Translations under genes and position numbers: made by a program
From: an uncultured Victivallales bacterium
GTDB taxonomy: Bacteria; Verrucomicrobiota; Lentisphaeria; Oligosphaerales; JAFGRS01
Assembly: GCA_903834675.1 (NCBI GenBank)
Contig: CAILKC010000535.1
Coordinates: 1-18,075, forward strand
Reading direction: 5' to 3'
DNA: 18,075 nucleotides
Shown here: positions 1-7,996 of the stretch, in pieces
Layout of the letters: every line of letters starts with the position of its first letter
How positions within the stretch are numbered: the first letter of the stretch is position 1
The notes under the pieces: generated by a model
Told to the model about the DNA's origin: nothing
Database searches by the model: none
Seen by the model: the letters and a program-made list of their open reading frames with translations, nothing else

Positions 1-1
1 C

Positions 2-14
2 GCCCCTTCGGGGC
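2..14. other. Short GC hairpin at the window edge
   Basis: Five-base arms GCCCC (2-6) and GGGGC (10-14) close on a TTC loop. It lies downstream of the URO-D-like gene on the minus strand, so it could sit in that operon's 3' end. There is no T-run on the minus-strand side inside the window, so it is not called a terminator. The other bases of 1-120 hold no start codon or motif I recognise. Confidence 0.3.
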
Positions 15-120
15 TGAAGAGGCAGAGGCGAACCCGCGACTTCCGCGTCCCCGCCTCGTCTCTCGACCCACCACGGCTGGCTGGCCCTCAACCCTCTGCG
101 GTTCTCGCACAAGCGAACCC

Positions 121-1275
121 CTACGGAACTGACCTGCGCCCGCGCTCCATGATCTCCCACGCCTTGGCGAGGTAGAACCGGTAATTGGCCAGAGGCGTGC
201 CGTTGGTGATGCGGTGGTCCAGCCCGAGGACGCAGCCGCCGCTGGCGACCATGGGTGGGATCTTGTACTCGAGCTCGGCCGTGATCTCGGCCTGGCTGCG
301 CCGCAGAACATGCTTATCAATGCCGCCGTAGACCGCCAGGCGAGTGCCGTAGCGCTGCCGGACCTTGACGATGTCCATGTTGGCAGCGGGTTCCATGGGG
401 TACATGCAGTTCACGCCGGCCTCCAGGAAGGCGGGGATCACGGCGTTCATGTCGCCATCACTGTCCTGCTCGAACAGGCGGGCGCCGCGCTCCGCCAGCA
501 GGTCCCAAACCCGGCGGTAGTACGGCCGGATGAACTCCCCGACCTGCTTTGGCCCGGCCAGCGGCCCCGACTTGCCGGCCATGTCCTCGTGGACGCTGAG
601 GATGTCGACCGTCACCACCCGCGAGACGGCGTCCAGGACCCGGACCGCCGTCTCGCCGACGGTCGTGAGGATGTCGTGGATCAGCTCCGGTTGCTCGTAG
701 TACGCCACGCAGACGCCTTCCTCGCCCATGAGCTGCCGGGGCAGATCGAAGCCGCCGGGGATCCCCACGACCGTGGCCCGGCCCGCGGCCAGGTGCGCCC
801 TGGTCGTGGCCTCCCAGTTGCCGGCCAGGCGCGCCTCGGAGAACTCGTAGAGGTGCCGGATGCGGCGCCAGTCGTCCATCGTCTTCACCGGATGACCGCT
901 CTCGGGCAACGGGATGGTGGCCACGCCCTTGTACAGCCGCATCGTCCGGCCCAGGCTGTCGCGCGAGAGCACATACTCGTCGGTCTCCTCCAGCACGCGG
1001 GCTTCACACAGCCCTCCCACCTGGCCGGTGTTCACCGGAATGCCGCCAGTGGCCGGACAACGATAACGGAAAGCGGAGAAGTCCAACTCCGCCGGCGTAG
1101 CGCCCTGCTCCAGCCACTCCTCCTTGAGGCCGATCAGCGGGCCGAAGATCTCGGTGAAAAGCGGGCGCTCATTGCGCCGGAAGGTCATGTGGTCGAGGTA
1201 CTCATCCCGCCAGACCGTCGGCGTCTTCTTGATGGCCAGGTCGCTGTGGTTGGGCCAGAGTAGTTTACGGGGCAT
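121..1275 (-). CDS. Uroporphyrinogen decarboxylase (URO-D) superfamily protein, function unknown
   Basis: A 384-residue protein with the layout of the URO-D/cobalamin-methyltransferase superfamily, a single TIM-barrel domain. Visible marks are HED (229-231), the acidic motif DSDGD (271-275), the segment around NCMYPMEP (289-296), GGIDK (317-321) and GGC...LDH (346-354). True HemE carries an N-terminal arginine-rich substrate motif (RPxWxMRQAGR type), absent here, so haem synthesis is unlikely. MtaA-type methyltransferases bind zinc through H-x-C plus a later C. The DSDGD segment seems to occupy the H-x-C position, leaving only the later cysteine (348). There is no signal peptide, so the protein is cytoplasmic. 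The ATG at 1275 follows a GAAGAGG-like Shine-Dalgarno by about 8 bases. It is the last gene of a five-gene minus-strand run of carbohydrate enzymes. Superfamily assignment is firm; the reaction is not known. Confidence 0.85.
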   Translation of the reverse strand: MPRKLLWPNHSDLAIKKTPTVWRDEYLDHMTFRRNERPLFTEIFGPLIGLKEEWLEQGATPAELDFSAFRYRCPATGGIPVNTGQVGGLCEARVLEETDEYVLSRDSLGRTMRLYKGVATIPLPESGHPVKTMDDWRRIRHLYEFSEARLAGNWEATTRAHLAAGRATVVGIPGGFDLPRQLMGEEGVCVAYYEQPELIHDILTTVGETAVRVLDAVSRVVTVDILSVHEDMAGKSGPLAGPKQVGEFIRPYYRRVWDLLAERGARLFEQDSDGDMNAVIPAFLEAGVNCMYPMEPAANMDIVKVRQRYGTRLAVYGGIDKHVLRRSQAEITAELEYKIPPMVASGGCVLGLDHRITNGTPLANYRFYLAKAWEIMERGRRSVP

Positions 1276-1287
1276 GGGGAAGGCCTC

Positions 1288-1308
1288 TTCAGGGTTCAGG
1301 GTTCAGGG
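1288..1308. repeat. Three tandem copies of heptamer TTCAGGG
   Basis: Three perfect back-to-back copies of TTCAGGG (CCCTGAA on the coding minus strand) occupy 1288-1308. The TGA stop of the upstream PL26-like gene (1305-1303) is built from the repeat. The array ends 12 bases before the URO-D-like ATG. The unit resembles the TTCYGAG heptamers at 16011-16045; both fit TTCNGRG. Confidence 0.85.
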
Positions 1309-4300
1309 CGGTGCGGACTGCGCAGCGGCGGCGCCGGCCAGCCGGTTGGCGCCACTCAGAGCGCCGGGCGCGCCGCGGGCATCCAGGTCCCGCGGCGCCG
1401 CGGCCGGGAACACCTCCGCCAGCGGTACCAGGCCCCTCTCGATGAGCGGCTGCGGATCGGCGGCAAACAGCGAGGCGAAGGCACAGGCTTCGCTGACGAA
1501 GTAGAAGTTGCTGCGGTAGTTGGAATCGGGCTTCAGGTAGTACCGCGTCTCGGTCGGGTGTCGCCCGAGATGGAAGTCTCCCAGGCGCCGGAAGGCCTGC
1601 GCCACCCGCTCGTCCCCGGTCAACTGCCAGTACCGGTACAAGCCCTGCGGCAAGACCGCGCCCCAGGCCGGACTGGGGTAATGACGCGCTGGCTCTTCGT
1701 AGTTGGGCACGGACCAGCAGCCCAGCTTCGGGTCCTGCACGCGCAGCGCAAAGTCAACCAAGCGGTTCAGGGCGCGCCAGTGCGCCGGGTCTCGGCTCAA
1801 CTCGTAGACCGAGGCCAGGGTCAGAATCGGGTTGCCGGCCTGGCGGTCGCAGTTCCACATACTGAAGGGCGGCTGGGCCTGGTAGGGACCGTCCGGGGGC
1901 AGGTTGCGCACCACATAGTCCGCCAGGCCGACCGAGGTCTCGCGCAGGCGCTCGTCCCCTGCCATGTAGTAGATCCAGAGCAGGCCTTCGGGCCAGCCGG
2001 CGTGGGCGAAGTCGGGCCGGTCGACCTGGTGGCCTTCGCGGGTGTCGCCGGTGTGGACGTAGGCGCCGCCGGTCCAGGCGGGGGTTGCCGACACGTGCGC
2101 CACATCGATATCGACGAAATGCCGGGCGGCCCGTTGCGCGGCCCGCCAGAACTCCGGGTCGCCGCTGCGCACAAACTCCAGCACCAGCGTGGCCACGTAG
2201 TTCCACTCCATATTGGTCCACAGCTTGCTCTCGGTGCGCACGTAGCCGCAGCGGTCGAAGGTGTCGCCCCAATCCTCGGCGCCGTAGCGCATGTGCTCGG
2301 CAAGCAGGGTCTTAAGCGAGTGCGCAGCACCAGCGTAGTAGCCCTCGAAACGGCTGTCACGACGGTCCGTCACCGGCCCAAACACCCCGGTCTGGCAGTA
2401 GTATGCCGGCGTCGATAGCGCCGTCAGGGGATCGAGAACCGCGGCCAGCCGCGCCTCACGGTCCGCGGCGGCGAGGCTGCCGTCATGGGCGACCAGCGCC
2501 ACCTCCGCAGTCAGCCGCGTGCCCTGGGCGAAGCGCAGCACCCGGCCCTCGTCGGCAGGCCAGATGCCAAGCTCGACCGTCAAACCGCCCCGGCCCTGGC
2601 GCACGGCCAGGCTCCGCGGGCCTCTCTCGACGAATTCACGGACTCCCACGACGAGACCGGCCCCGGCGCCACGGAGGTCGAGCCAGCCGTCGGTGCGCTC
2701 GCCCGAAGCCACGACGACGGCGCCGGCGCGGAGCGTCCACTGACCCTTGAACTCGGCCACGGTGTTCCCGCTGCCAGCCTGCAGCAGCGCCTGCGCCGTG
2801 CCGTCGAAGGGGACGGCTACCGTCGGCCACTGGACCGCGGTGGGCTCAACCCGGATACCGTTCAGGACCAGGACCAACTCCGTCAACGGCGCCGCCCGAC
2901 CGCAGCCTTTCTCGGGCTCGTAGGCCTCATCCGACTCGTTGAGCACCGAGAAACGCAGGCTCAGCGTCTGCGGCGCGGACTCCGCCAGCAGGGCCTCAAA
3001 CGCAATGGGCGCCAGGCTGCCGTCCGCCGTCACGAGATGTCCCTTGAGGCAGACGCTGCCCCGGGCGCCGCCCCCCGCCGCGGCGACCGACTCGACCCGC
3101 AAGCGCTCGCAGCTCAGGCCCGTGGCGGTCCGCAGACGCACCGCGGGGGGCTGCGATACCAGCACCCGACCCGCTAGCGTCAGCCGGTCCCAGACGCCGT
3201 CCTTGACGGTGACCTCGATGGCGCCGCAACGCATCGTCTCCCCGGCCGCGGTGGGCCCCGGCGACGAGAGTACCGGCGCTGTCGGCACCCCGCGACCGTA
3301 CTCGACCGCCAGGTCCTTGTTGATGGCCTCGCCGTCGACATCGGCCTGAAACTGCAGCCGCAGCCACTTCACACTGCCGTCGGGCCAGAGCACCAGCGCT
3401 TGGGTGGCCAGCTCGGAGGCTCCCGCCACCCGAATCCCATCCCCAGGCCGGAAGGCGCCGCGGGCAAAGGGCAGGCCCGCGCTGACCCACTCCTGGCGGC
3501 GCGACACGCCGCGACTCTGGACCAACCGCAGCCCGGCCCGCTGCACGGGCGCCGGGCTCGGCGCCGGCGCCGCTGTCACCGGCCTCTCCAGGCCGCCCGC
3601 GGCGTCATAGACGGGCATCAGCCGCAGGTAGTCGACGTAGATGGGACCGGGATTCCCCTCCGTGCGGAAGCGGTGTGCCACCCAGATCGACAGGCTCCCG
3701 GTCACCTCGAGCAGCCCCAGGTTCAGCTCACCCGCGCCGCCCTTGACCTGCCGCCAGGCCTGCCCGTCGAGGGAGATCGCCGCGTCGCGCTGGGGGTCGG
3801 ACAGGATGACCTCGTACGGCCCCGGCAGCAGGCCCGTCGCCGTCAGCTTCAGCGCCGGCAGGTTGCCTCCCTCCGCGGCTGAGAGGGAGTCTGACTTGAT
3901 GACCGTGTCCTCGGAGAACAGCCACGGATTGCGAGCGGGAACAAGGCGGCAGACCGCCCACCGACCCTCGCCGTCGACATCCGCGTCCGTGACCGCCTCT
4001 GGCGTCGCCACGAGGTCTTCTGCCTCGAGGAATACGCCAGTGCGGAAACGGGCCTGCGCCGTGGGCGAACGCGCCGGCAACAGGATGCCGGTGGTGTAAC
4101 TCGAAAGGGGCGGCAGGTTGCGCCGCAAGCGGACTTCATCGATCCAAATCTCGGCGTAGCCGCTGCCCTCAAAGCCGACCCGGGCCGCCATGCCCTCGCG
4201 AGCCGTAAAGACGACCGAAATCCGCTCCGGCTCACCCGAGCGCTTGCTGATCGGCACCTCCGCCAACGGGGGCAGCGCCGTCGCGGTCGGGCCGACAGGC

Positions 4301-5391
4301 CGAACCAGCAAGCGTGTTTCGGTGTATCCCAGCCGGCGCCGGACGCGAGCGGACAAGGTGTACTGGGCACCCGCCTCGAGCGTCACCTGGTCTCGACTGC
4401 AGAAATCCCACGTCCCCTGCTCCCTGAAATCAATGTAGGCAGACTGGGTGTCTCGAGCTCGCCGCGGCTCCAGAGTCATCTGGCACTTCCCCGCCTTGCA
4501 GACGAACTCCCACCGTCGGCTTACGGCGGCGGGGTCCGCGAAGGTCTCCGTGAACACGGCGTCAGGCTCGACGGCCCCAGGGGCGGCTCCACGGGCCTGC
4601 CGTCCCAGACGGTAGCGAGTCGCGATCTCCGCATCGGTCAGGGCCCGACTGAACACGACGACCTCATCGATCAGCCCATCGAAGGTGCGCGCCCCGGAGC
4701 CGGCTACCTCGCTGCCGCCGCCGATGTTGCCGATGAGCAGGGGCTCGCGGGACGGGCGGATCGTCCCGCGCCACTCTGCGCTCACCCCCCCTTCGACGCC
4801 ATTCACAAAGAGCTTCTGCTGCTGGCCGTCATACCTCCCGACCAGGTGGTACCACTGCTCGAACTCCACGGCTTCCCCCCAGGCGCTGTTGTGCGTCTTT
4901 CCCTCGGAGTCCTGAATCACGAACGCCAGTCCCCAGCCCAACCCGGGATGCATCATCAGGCTGTAGACGTTGTGTTCGACCACCCGGCCATAATCCCCCT
5001 GACCGGAACTGCGCGGAAAGATCCAGGCTTCCACGGTGATGGCATCTGTCGGGCTCTCGACGTCGCGGTCTGCGCACCTGACGACCCCGCGGTTGCCGTC
5101 GAAGTCGAGAGCGTTGCGCCCTTCGGCCTGGGTCCAGCCTACTCCGTGCAGGCTGGCCTCGTTGCCGCGACCGCTGGCGTCGGGGACGAGGTCGCCGCGC
5201 CCCGCGCTGAAGACCCAATGGCCCAGCTCCGCCTCCGCCCCCATCACGGGCGCCGCCAAGCAGCACACCCACACGGCCACACAGGTTGCGGCGTGCGCCA
5301 GCCGCGGCCCTGAAAAGCATGGCCGCAGGCCGGGTGCCGGTAGCGGCGGGGCTTGCCTGCCTGGGGTCAGTGCCAGTACTGTCGTCTTCAT
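1303..5391 (-). CDS. Secreted multidomain protein: LamG + CBM-like modules + PL26/YetA-like lyase core
   Basis: A 1362-residue protein. A long, basic, proline-rich N-terminus leads into a hydrophobic stretch (33-51) ending VMGA-EAE, a plausible signal peptidase I site, so export is likely. Domains in order: LamG/concanavalin-like (about 53-262, ending FDGLIDEVVVFSRALTDAEI); a beta-sandwich resembling a carbohydrate-binding module (276-425); another beta-rich module (430-595); a PAPSPAPV linker (608-616); then a region like the PcRGLX/YetA RIFT-barrel family (about 620-715, with LWPDGSVKWLRLQF at 668-681), a beta-rich middle, and an alpha/alpha-toroid C-terminus (about 985-1335). PcRGLX is the founding exo-rhamnogalacturonan lyase of PL26, so eliminative cleavage of a uronate-rhamnose backbone is a reasonable guess. 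I cannot place its catalytic residues. The ATG overlaps the upstream stop as ATGA, indicating translational coupling; AGG lies 5 bases upstream. The last 35 residues are Ala/Pro-rich and look disordered. Confidence 0.85.
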   Translation of the reverse strand: MKTTVLALTPGRQAPPLPAPGLRPCFSGPRLAHAATCVAVWVCCLAAPVMGAEAELGHWVFSAGRGDLVPDASGRGNEASLHGVGWTQAEGRNALDFDGNRGVVRCADRDVESPTDAITVEAWIFPRSSGQGDYGRVVEHNVYSLMMHPGLGWGLAFVIQDSEGKTHNSAWGEAVEFEQWYHLVGRYDGQQQKLFVNGVEGGVSAEWRGTIRPSREPLLIGNIGGGSEVAGSGARTFDGLIDEVVVFSRALTDAEIATRYRLGRQARGAAPGAVEPDAVFTETFADPAAVSRRWEFVCKAGKCQMTLEPRRARDTQSAYIDFREQGTWDFCSRDQVTLEAGAQYTLSARVRRRLGYTETRLLVRPVGPTATALPPLAEVPISKRSGEPERISVVFTAREGMAARVGFEGSGYAEIWIDEVRLRRNLPPLSSYTTGILLPARSPTAQARFRTGVFLEAEDLVATPEAVTDADVDGEGRWAVCRLVPARNPWLFSEDTVIKSDSLSAAEGGNLPALKLTATGLLPGPYEVILSDPQRDAAISLDGQAWRQVKGGAGELNLGLLEVTGSLSIWVAHRFRTEGNPGPIYVDYLRLMPVYDAAGGLERPVTAAPAPSPAPVQRAGLRLVQSRGVSRRQEWVSAGLPFARGAFRPGDGIRVAGASELATQALVLWPDGSVKWLRLQFQADVDGEAINKDLAVEYGRGVPTAPVLSSPGPTAAGETMRCGAIEVTVKDGVWDRLTLAGRVLVSQPPAVRLRTATGLSCERLRVESVAAAGGGARGSVCLKGHLVTADGSLAPIAFEALLAESAPQTLSLRFSVLNESDEAYEPEKGCGRAAPLTELVLVLNGIRVEPTAVQWPTVAVPFDGTAQALLQAGSGNTVAEFKGQWTLRAGAVVVASGERTDGWLDLRGAGAGLVVGVREFVERGPRSLAVRQGRGGLTVELGIWPADEGRVLRFAQGTRLTAEVALVAHDGSLAAADREARLAAVLDPLTALSTPAYYCQTGVFGPVTDRRDSRFEGYYAGAAHSLKTLLAEHMRYGAEDWGDTFDRCGYVRTESKLWTNMEWNYVATLVLEFVRSGDPEFWRAAQRAARHFVDIDVAHVSATPAWTGGAYVHTGDTREGHQVDRPDFAHAGWPEGLLWIYYMAGDERLRETSVGLADYVVRNLPPDGPYQAQPPFSMWNCDRQAGNPILTLASVYELSRDPAHWRALNRLVDFALRVQDPKLGCWSVPNYEEPARHYPSPAWGAVLPQGLYRYWQLTGDERVAQAFRRLGDFHLGRHPTETRYYLKPDSNYRSNFYFVSEACAFASLFAADPQPLIERGLVPLAEVFPAAAPRDLDARGAPGALSGANRLAGAAAAQSAPP

Positions 5392-7973
5392 GAATACCTG
5401 GCGCCTTGGGGTCCCATCCGGCGGGTTGCCGCGGCCGGGCCGGACTGCGGGGAGGCCGGAGCGGGGATGACGACCAGCAGGAAGTCATGCGCCGTCGCGC
5501 CCAGGTCGAGTTGCGCGTCAGCCTCGATCTGACCGTCGCGCAGGGCCTGCCGGGTGGTGAGGTCGTAGAGACAGAGGCGGTGCGAGCCCGTCGGCAACGG
5601 CCCCAGCTCGATCCGGCAGGCGACGGATTCAGGCTTGCGGTGCCAGCGCCCGGCCAGATGCTTGTTGCCGCTTTCGATCAGGGCGTGGTTCGCGGTGTTG
5701 CAGAGGTAGGCGACGAGGGTGTGGTGGTCCGCTGAGCGCAGCCAGTAGGCGCGGTAGCCGCGCGACGTCCGCAGCGGCCGCTCCGCCAGGCAGGCGGCGG
5801 GGAGCTCGGGGTCCTCATACGGCTGGCGCGCATCGCAGACGATCGTGCCGACAGGCGCCGGGGCGTCTTCGACCAGATACCGGGCCATCAGCGAGCGGGC
5901 GGAGAACCAGCTCTCGTACTGGCCCAGGACCCGCCGCTGTTCCGGGTCACTGAGGTTCGCGGCCTGCACGCGGATCGCCAGGCGCGGCTCTTCGAACCCT
6001 TGCGACCAGTCGACCAGTTTGCGGGCTTGACGCAGGATGAGGTGCTCGTCTTCGGTGCATAACTCGTCCCAGGTCAACATGATCGGTGACCGATGGACCA
6101 GGCCGATGTAGAAGGTGTCGCGGATCCGGATCCGGTAGCGCGGGGTTCCCGCCCAGGTCTCCTCCAGACCCATGAAGGTCGCGTAGAGCGGCGGGCACGG
6201 CCAACTGCCTTCGCCCATGAAGTAGTCGCCCAGTTGTAGCATCTTGTACTCGATGCCGAGGTCCGTCTCCGGATACAGGTCCAGGCCGGCCCAGTACACC
6301 CGGCTGCCCTTGAGCTGTGGCTCGAAGCCCTGGCTGAGTTCGTGCGGCAGTTTGGTCAGACGGATGATGGGCTCGCAGAGGAAGATGTGGTTGGCATCCA
6401 GGCGAGTCACAAAGCCCTGCGTGTCGTTGACCCGGCCCGGCCCCACCATGTGATCGCCTTCGCCGGAGGTGGACATGGCCCCGAGCGCCGTCTCCTCGCG
6501 AAACAGGGCGATGAACTCGGCCAGGTACTGGTGGAAGAGCGCCGTGAACGGGGTCGACGGATCCTTCCAGTCCTCGTCTCGGAAACCTGCCTCCAGGTAC
6601 TGACGCAGCACGGGCGTGTAGCCGTTGCGGCTGGGGGCGGCGACGGTGCCATAGGGGTAGTGCGAGAGCGCCATCAGCAACGAGAGCTGGTGCCGGGCCG
6701 CGATCCGCAGCAGCAACGCCAGCTGCTCGGCGCCGTGCGGAGCCAGGTGCCCGCCGGCGTCCAGCTTCTCCCAGACCCCCCAGCCCTGGCAGAGATGGAT
6801 GAAGTCCCAGCCATTCTCGGCGAGGTACGCGAGGCGCTGTTCGAGCTCCGCCTCGGTGAGCGCCTCCCAGTAGTGCCAGTGCTCGCCGGGTGGCGTGCTG
6901 CGGTCCCAGTCATCCCACGCCGCCTGCCCTTGAATCAGCCTCTCGCCCGCGCTTCCGACCTGCCTGAAGGGAATGGTCCCCGCGAACGAACCGGTCACCG
7001 GCCCCAGAGCCTGGGTGCCCCGGACCAGGGAGCGTTGGCTCGAGTTGTAGGTGAGAAACGAGCCGTCGGAGACCCGGACCGGCAGGACGGCGGCGGCCTG
7101 ACCCTGAGCATTCCACGTCACCGCGCACTCGCCCATCTCCGCCCCTGCAAGGGTGCCGCTCCAGACGCCATCCCGTTCCTCCACGGGGACATCGCGGCCC
7201 TGGCACTCGGCCGTCAGGGCGATCCGGTCCCGCCTGAGCAGGTTCCCGGCGGCGTCCACAACCACCGCCGCAATGGGCACTCCGGCCCGGGCCGCCGTGG
7301 CGCGGGTGCGCACCACCGGCAGGCATGGCACCACCGCCATCCGGCCGGGAAAGCTGACGGTCGCCGTGAGTGCCGCCGGCGCCTCCGGCGTCTCGGTCCA
7401 GACGCCCAGAGCCAGATGCAGTTCGGCGAAGCGCAGGGTGTAGCCCTGGCGCCGCCAGGCAGTGGCCAGGTCCAGGGTCACCGAGCCCGGCCCGCTCAGC
7501 CACTCGCTCGCCAACAAGGGAGCCCCACTGCGACCCTTCACCAGAACGCAGACCTGCCAGGCCGCGCTGGCGTCGGTAACGGTCACCTCCAGCACCGGGT
7601 GCTGGTCCAGGTTCACCTGCAGTCCCGGCACCACGACCGCGTCACGCTGCCGGGCCGAACGCTTCCCGAAGAGCAGCGCGCCGCCCTGGTGCCGAATCTC
7701 GTTCACGGGATCGGAGAACCAGTCCGAGGCGCGGGCCTCGCCGGTCAACGCCAGCCTGCCGCCCAGCGCGTAGCAGATGAGATTCCCCGCCTCTGTGCTC
7801 AGCCAGCGCAGCGTCCGGTTGAAGGTCCAGGACTGGTCGAAGAAGGCGCAGTACTCGGGCTCGTCGCCGCGGCGCCCACGGCGGCGTTCGTGGTAGACCT
7901 CGTCCTCGTGCCCCTCCACCGCAAACCGGGGGCGTTCGAGGGGCTGCGTGGGCGCTGTACTCGGGGTGTCCAT
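5388..7973 (-). CDS. Putative TIM-barrel glycoside hydrolase, family not recognised
   Basis: The protein has 861 residues from 7973 (863 from 7979). No signal peptide, so cytoplasmic. Numbering from 7979: an N-terminal beta-rich half (about 40-330) with immunoglobulin/jelly-roll character; a central domain resembling a clan GH-A barrel (about 355-660) starting with the helix-strand pattern ENGWDFIHLCQGWGVW (388-403); and a C-terminal beta domain (about 700-840) like those closing GH-A enzymes. Candidate catalytic acids are E507 (STSGEGD) and E590 (FMGEGSW), 83 apart; both are guesses from position. The start at 7973 is preferred because AAAGGA (7979-7984) sits 5 bases upstream, whereas 7979 has the same purines with no spacer. 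It begins 23 bases after the upstream GH2-like stop and overlaps the next gene by 4 bases. I would call it a glycosidase-like protein; no CAZy family can be named by eye. Confidence 0.75.
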   Translation of the reverse strand: MDTPSTAPTQPLERPRFAVEGHEDEVYHERRRGRRGDEPEYCAFFDQSWTFNRTLRWLSTEAGNLICYALGGRLALTGEARASDWFSDPVNEIRHQGGALLFGKRSARQRDAVVVPGLQVNLDQHPVLEVTVTDASAAWQVCVLVKGRSGAPLLASEWLSGPGSVTLDLATAWRRQGYTLRFAELHLALGVWTETPEAPAALTATVSFPGRMAVVPCLPVVRTRATAARAGVPIAAVVVDAAGNLLRRDRIALTAECQGRDVPVEERDGVWSGTLAGAEMGECAVTWNAQGQAAAVLPVRVSDGSFLTYNSSQRSLVRGTQALGPVTGSFAGTIPFRQVGSAGERLIQGQAAWDDWDRSTPPGEHWHYWEALTEAELEQRLAYLAENGWDFIHLCQGWGVWEKLDAGGHLAPHGAEQLALLLRIAARHQLSLLMALSHYPYGTVAAPSRNGYTPVLRQYLEAGFRDEDWKDPSTPFTALFHQYLAEFIALFREETALGAMSTSGEGDHMVGPGRVNDTQGFVTRLDANHIFLCEPIIRLTKLPHELSQGFEPQLKGSRVYWAGLDLYPETDLGIEYKMLQLGDYFMGEGSWPCPPLYATFMGLEETWAGTPRYRIRIRDTFYIGLVHRSPIMLTWDELCTEDEHLILRQARKLVDWSQGFEEPRLAIRVQAANLSDPEQRRVLGQYESWFSARSLMARYLVEDAPAPVGTIVCDARQPYEDPELPAACLAERPLRTSRGYRAYWLRSADHHTLVAYLCNTANHALIESGNKHLAGRWHRKPESVACRIELGPLPTGSHRLCLYDLTTRQALRDGQIEADAQLDLGATAHDFLLVVIPAPASPQSGPAAATRRMGPQGARYS

Positions 7974-7978
7974 GTCCA

Positions 7979-7984
7979 TCCTTT
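7979..7984 (-). promoter_or_regulatory. Shine-Dalgarno AAAGGA that decides the start at 7973
   Basis: On the minus strand the order is AAAGGA, TGGAC, ATG. The first in-frame ATG (7979) overlaps this element, so the second ATG (7973) is the better start. Confidence 0.6.
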
Positions 7985-7996
7985 CGGCCTTCGGTC

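Noticed and set aside
214..1263. 349-residue plus-strand ORF opposite the URO-D-like gene
   Set aside because: Antisense shadow with biased composition.
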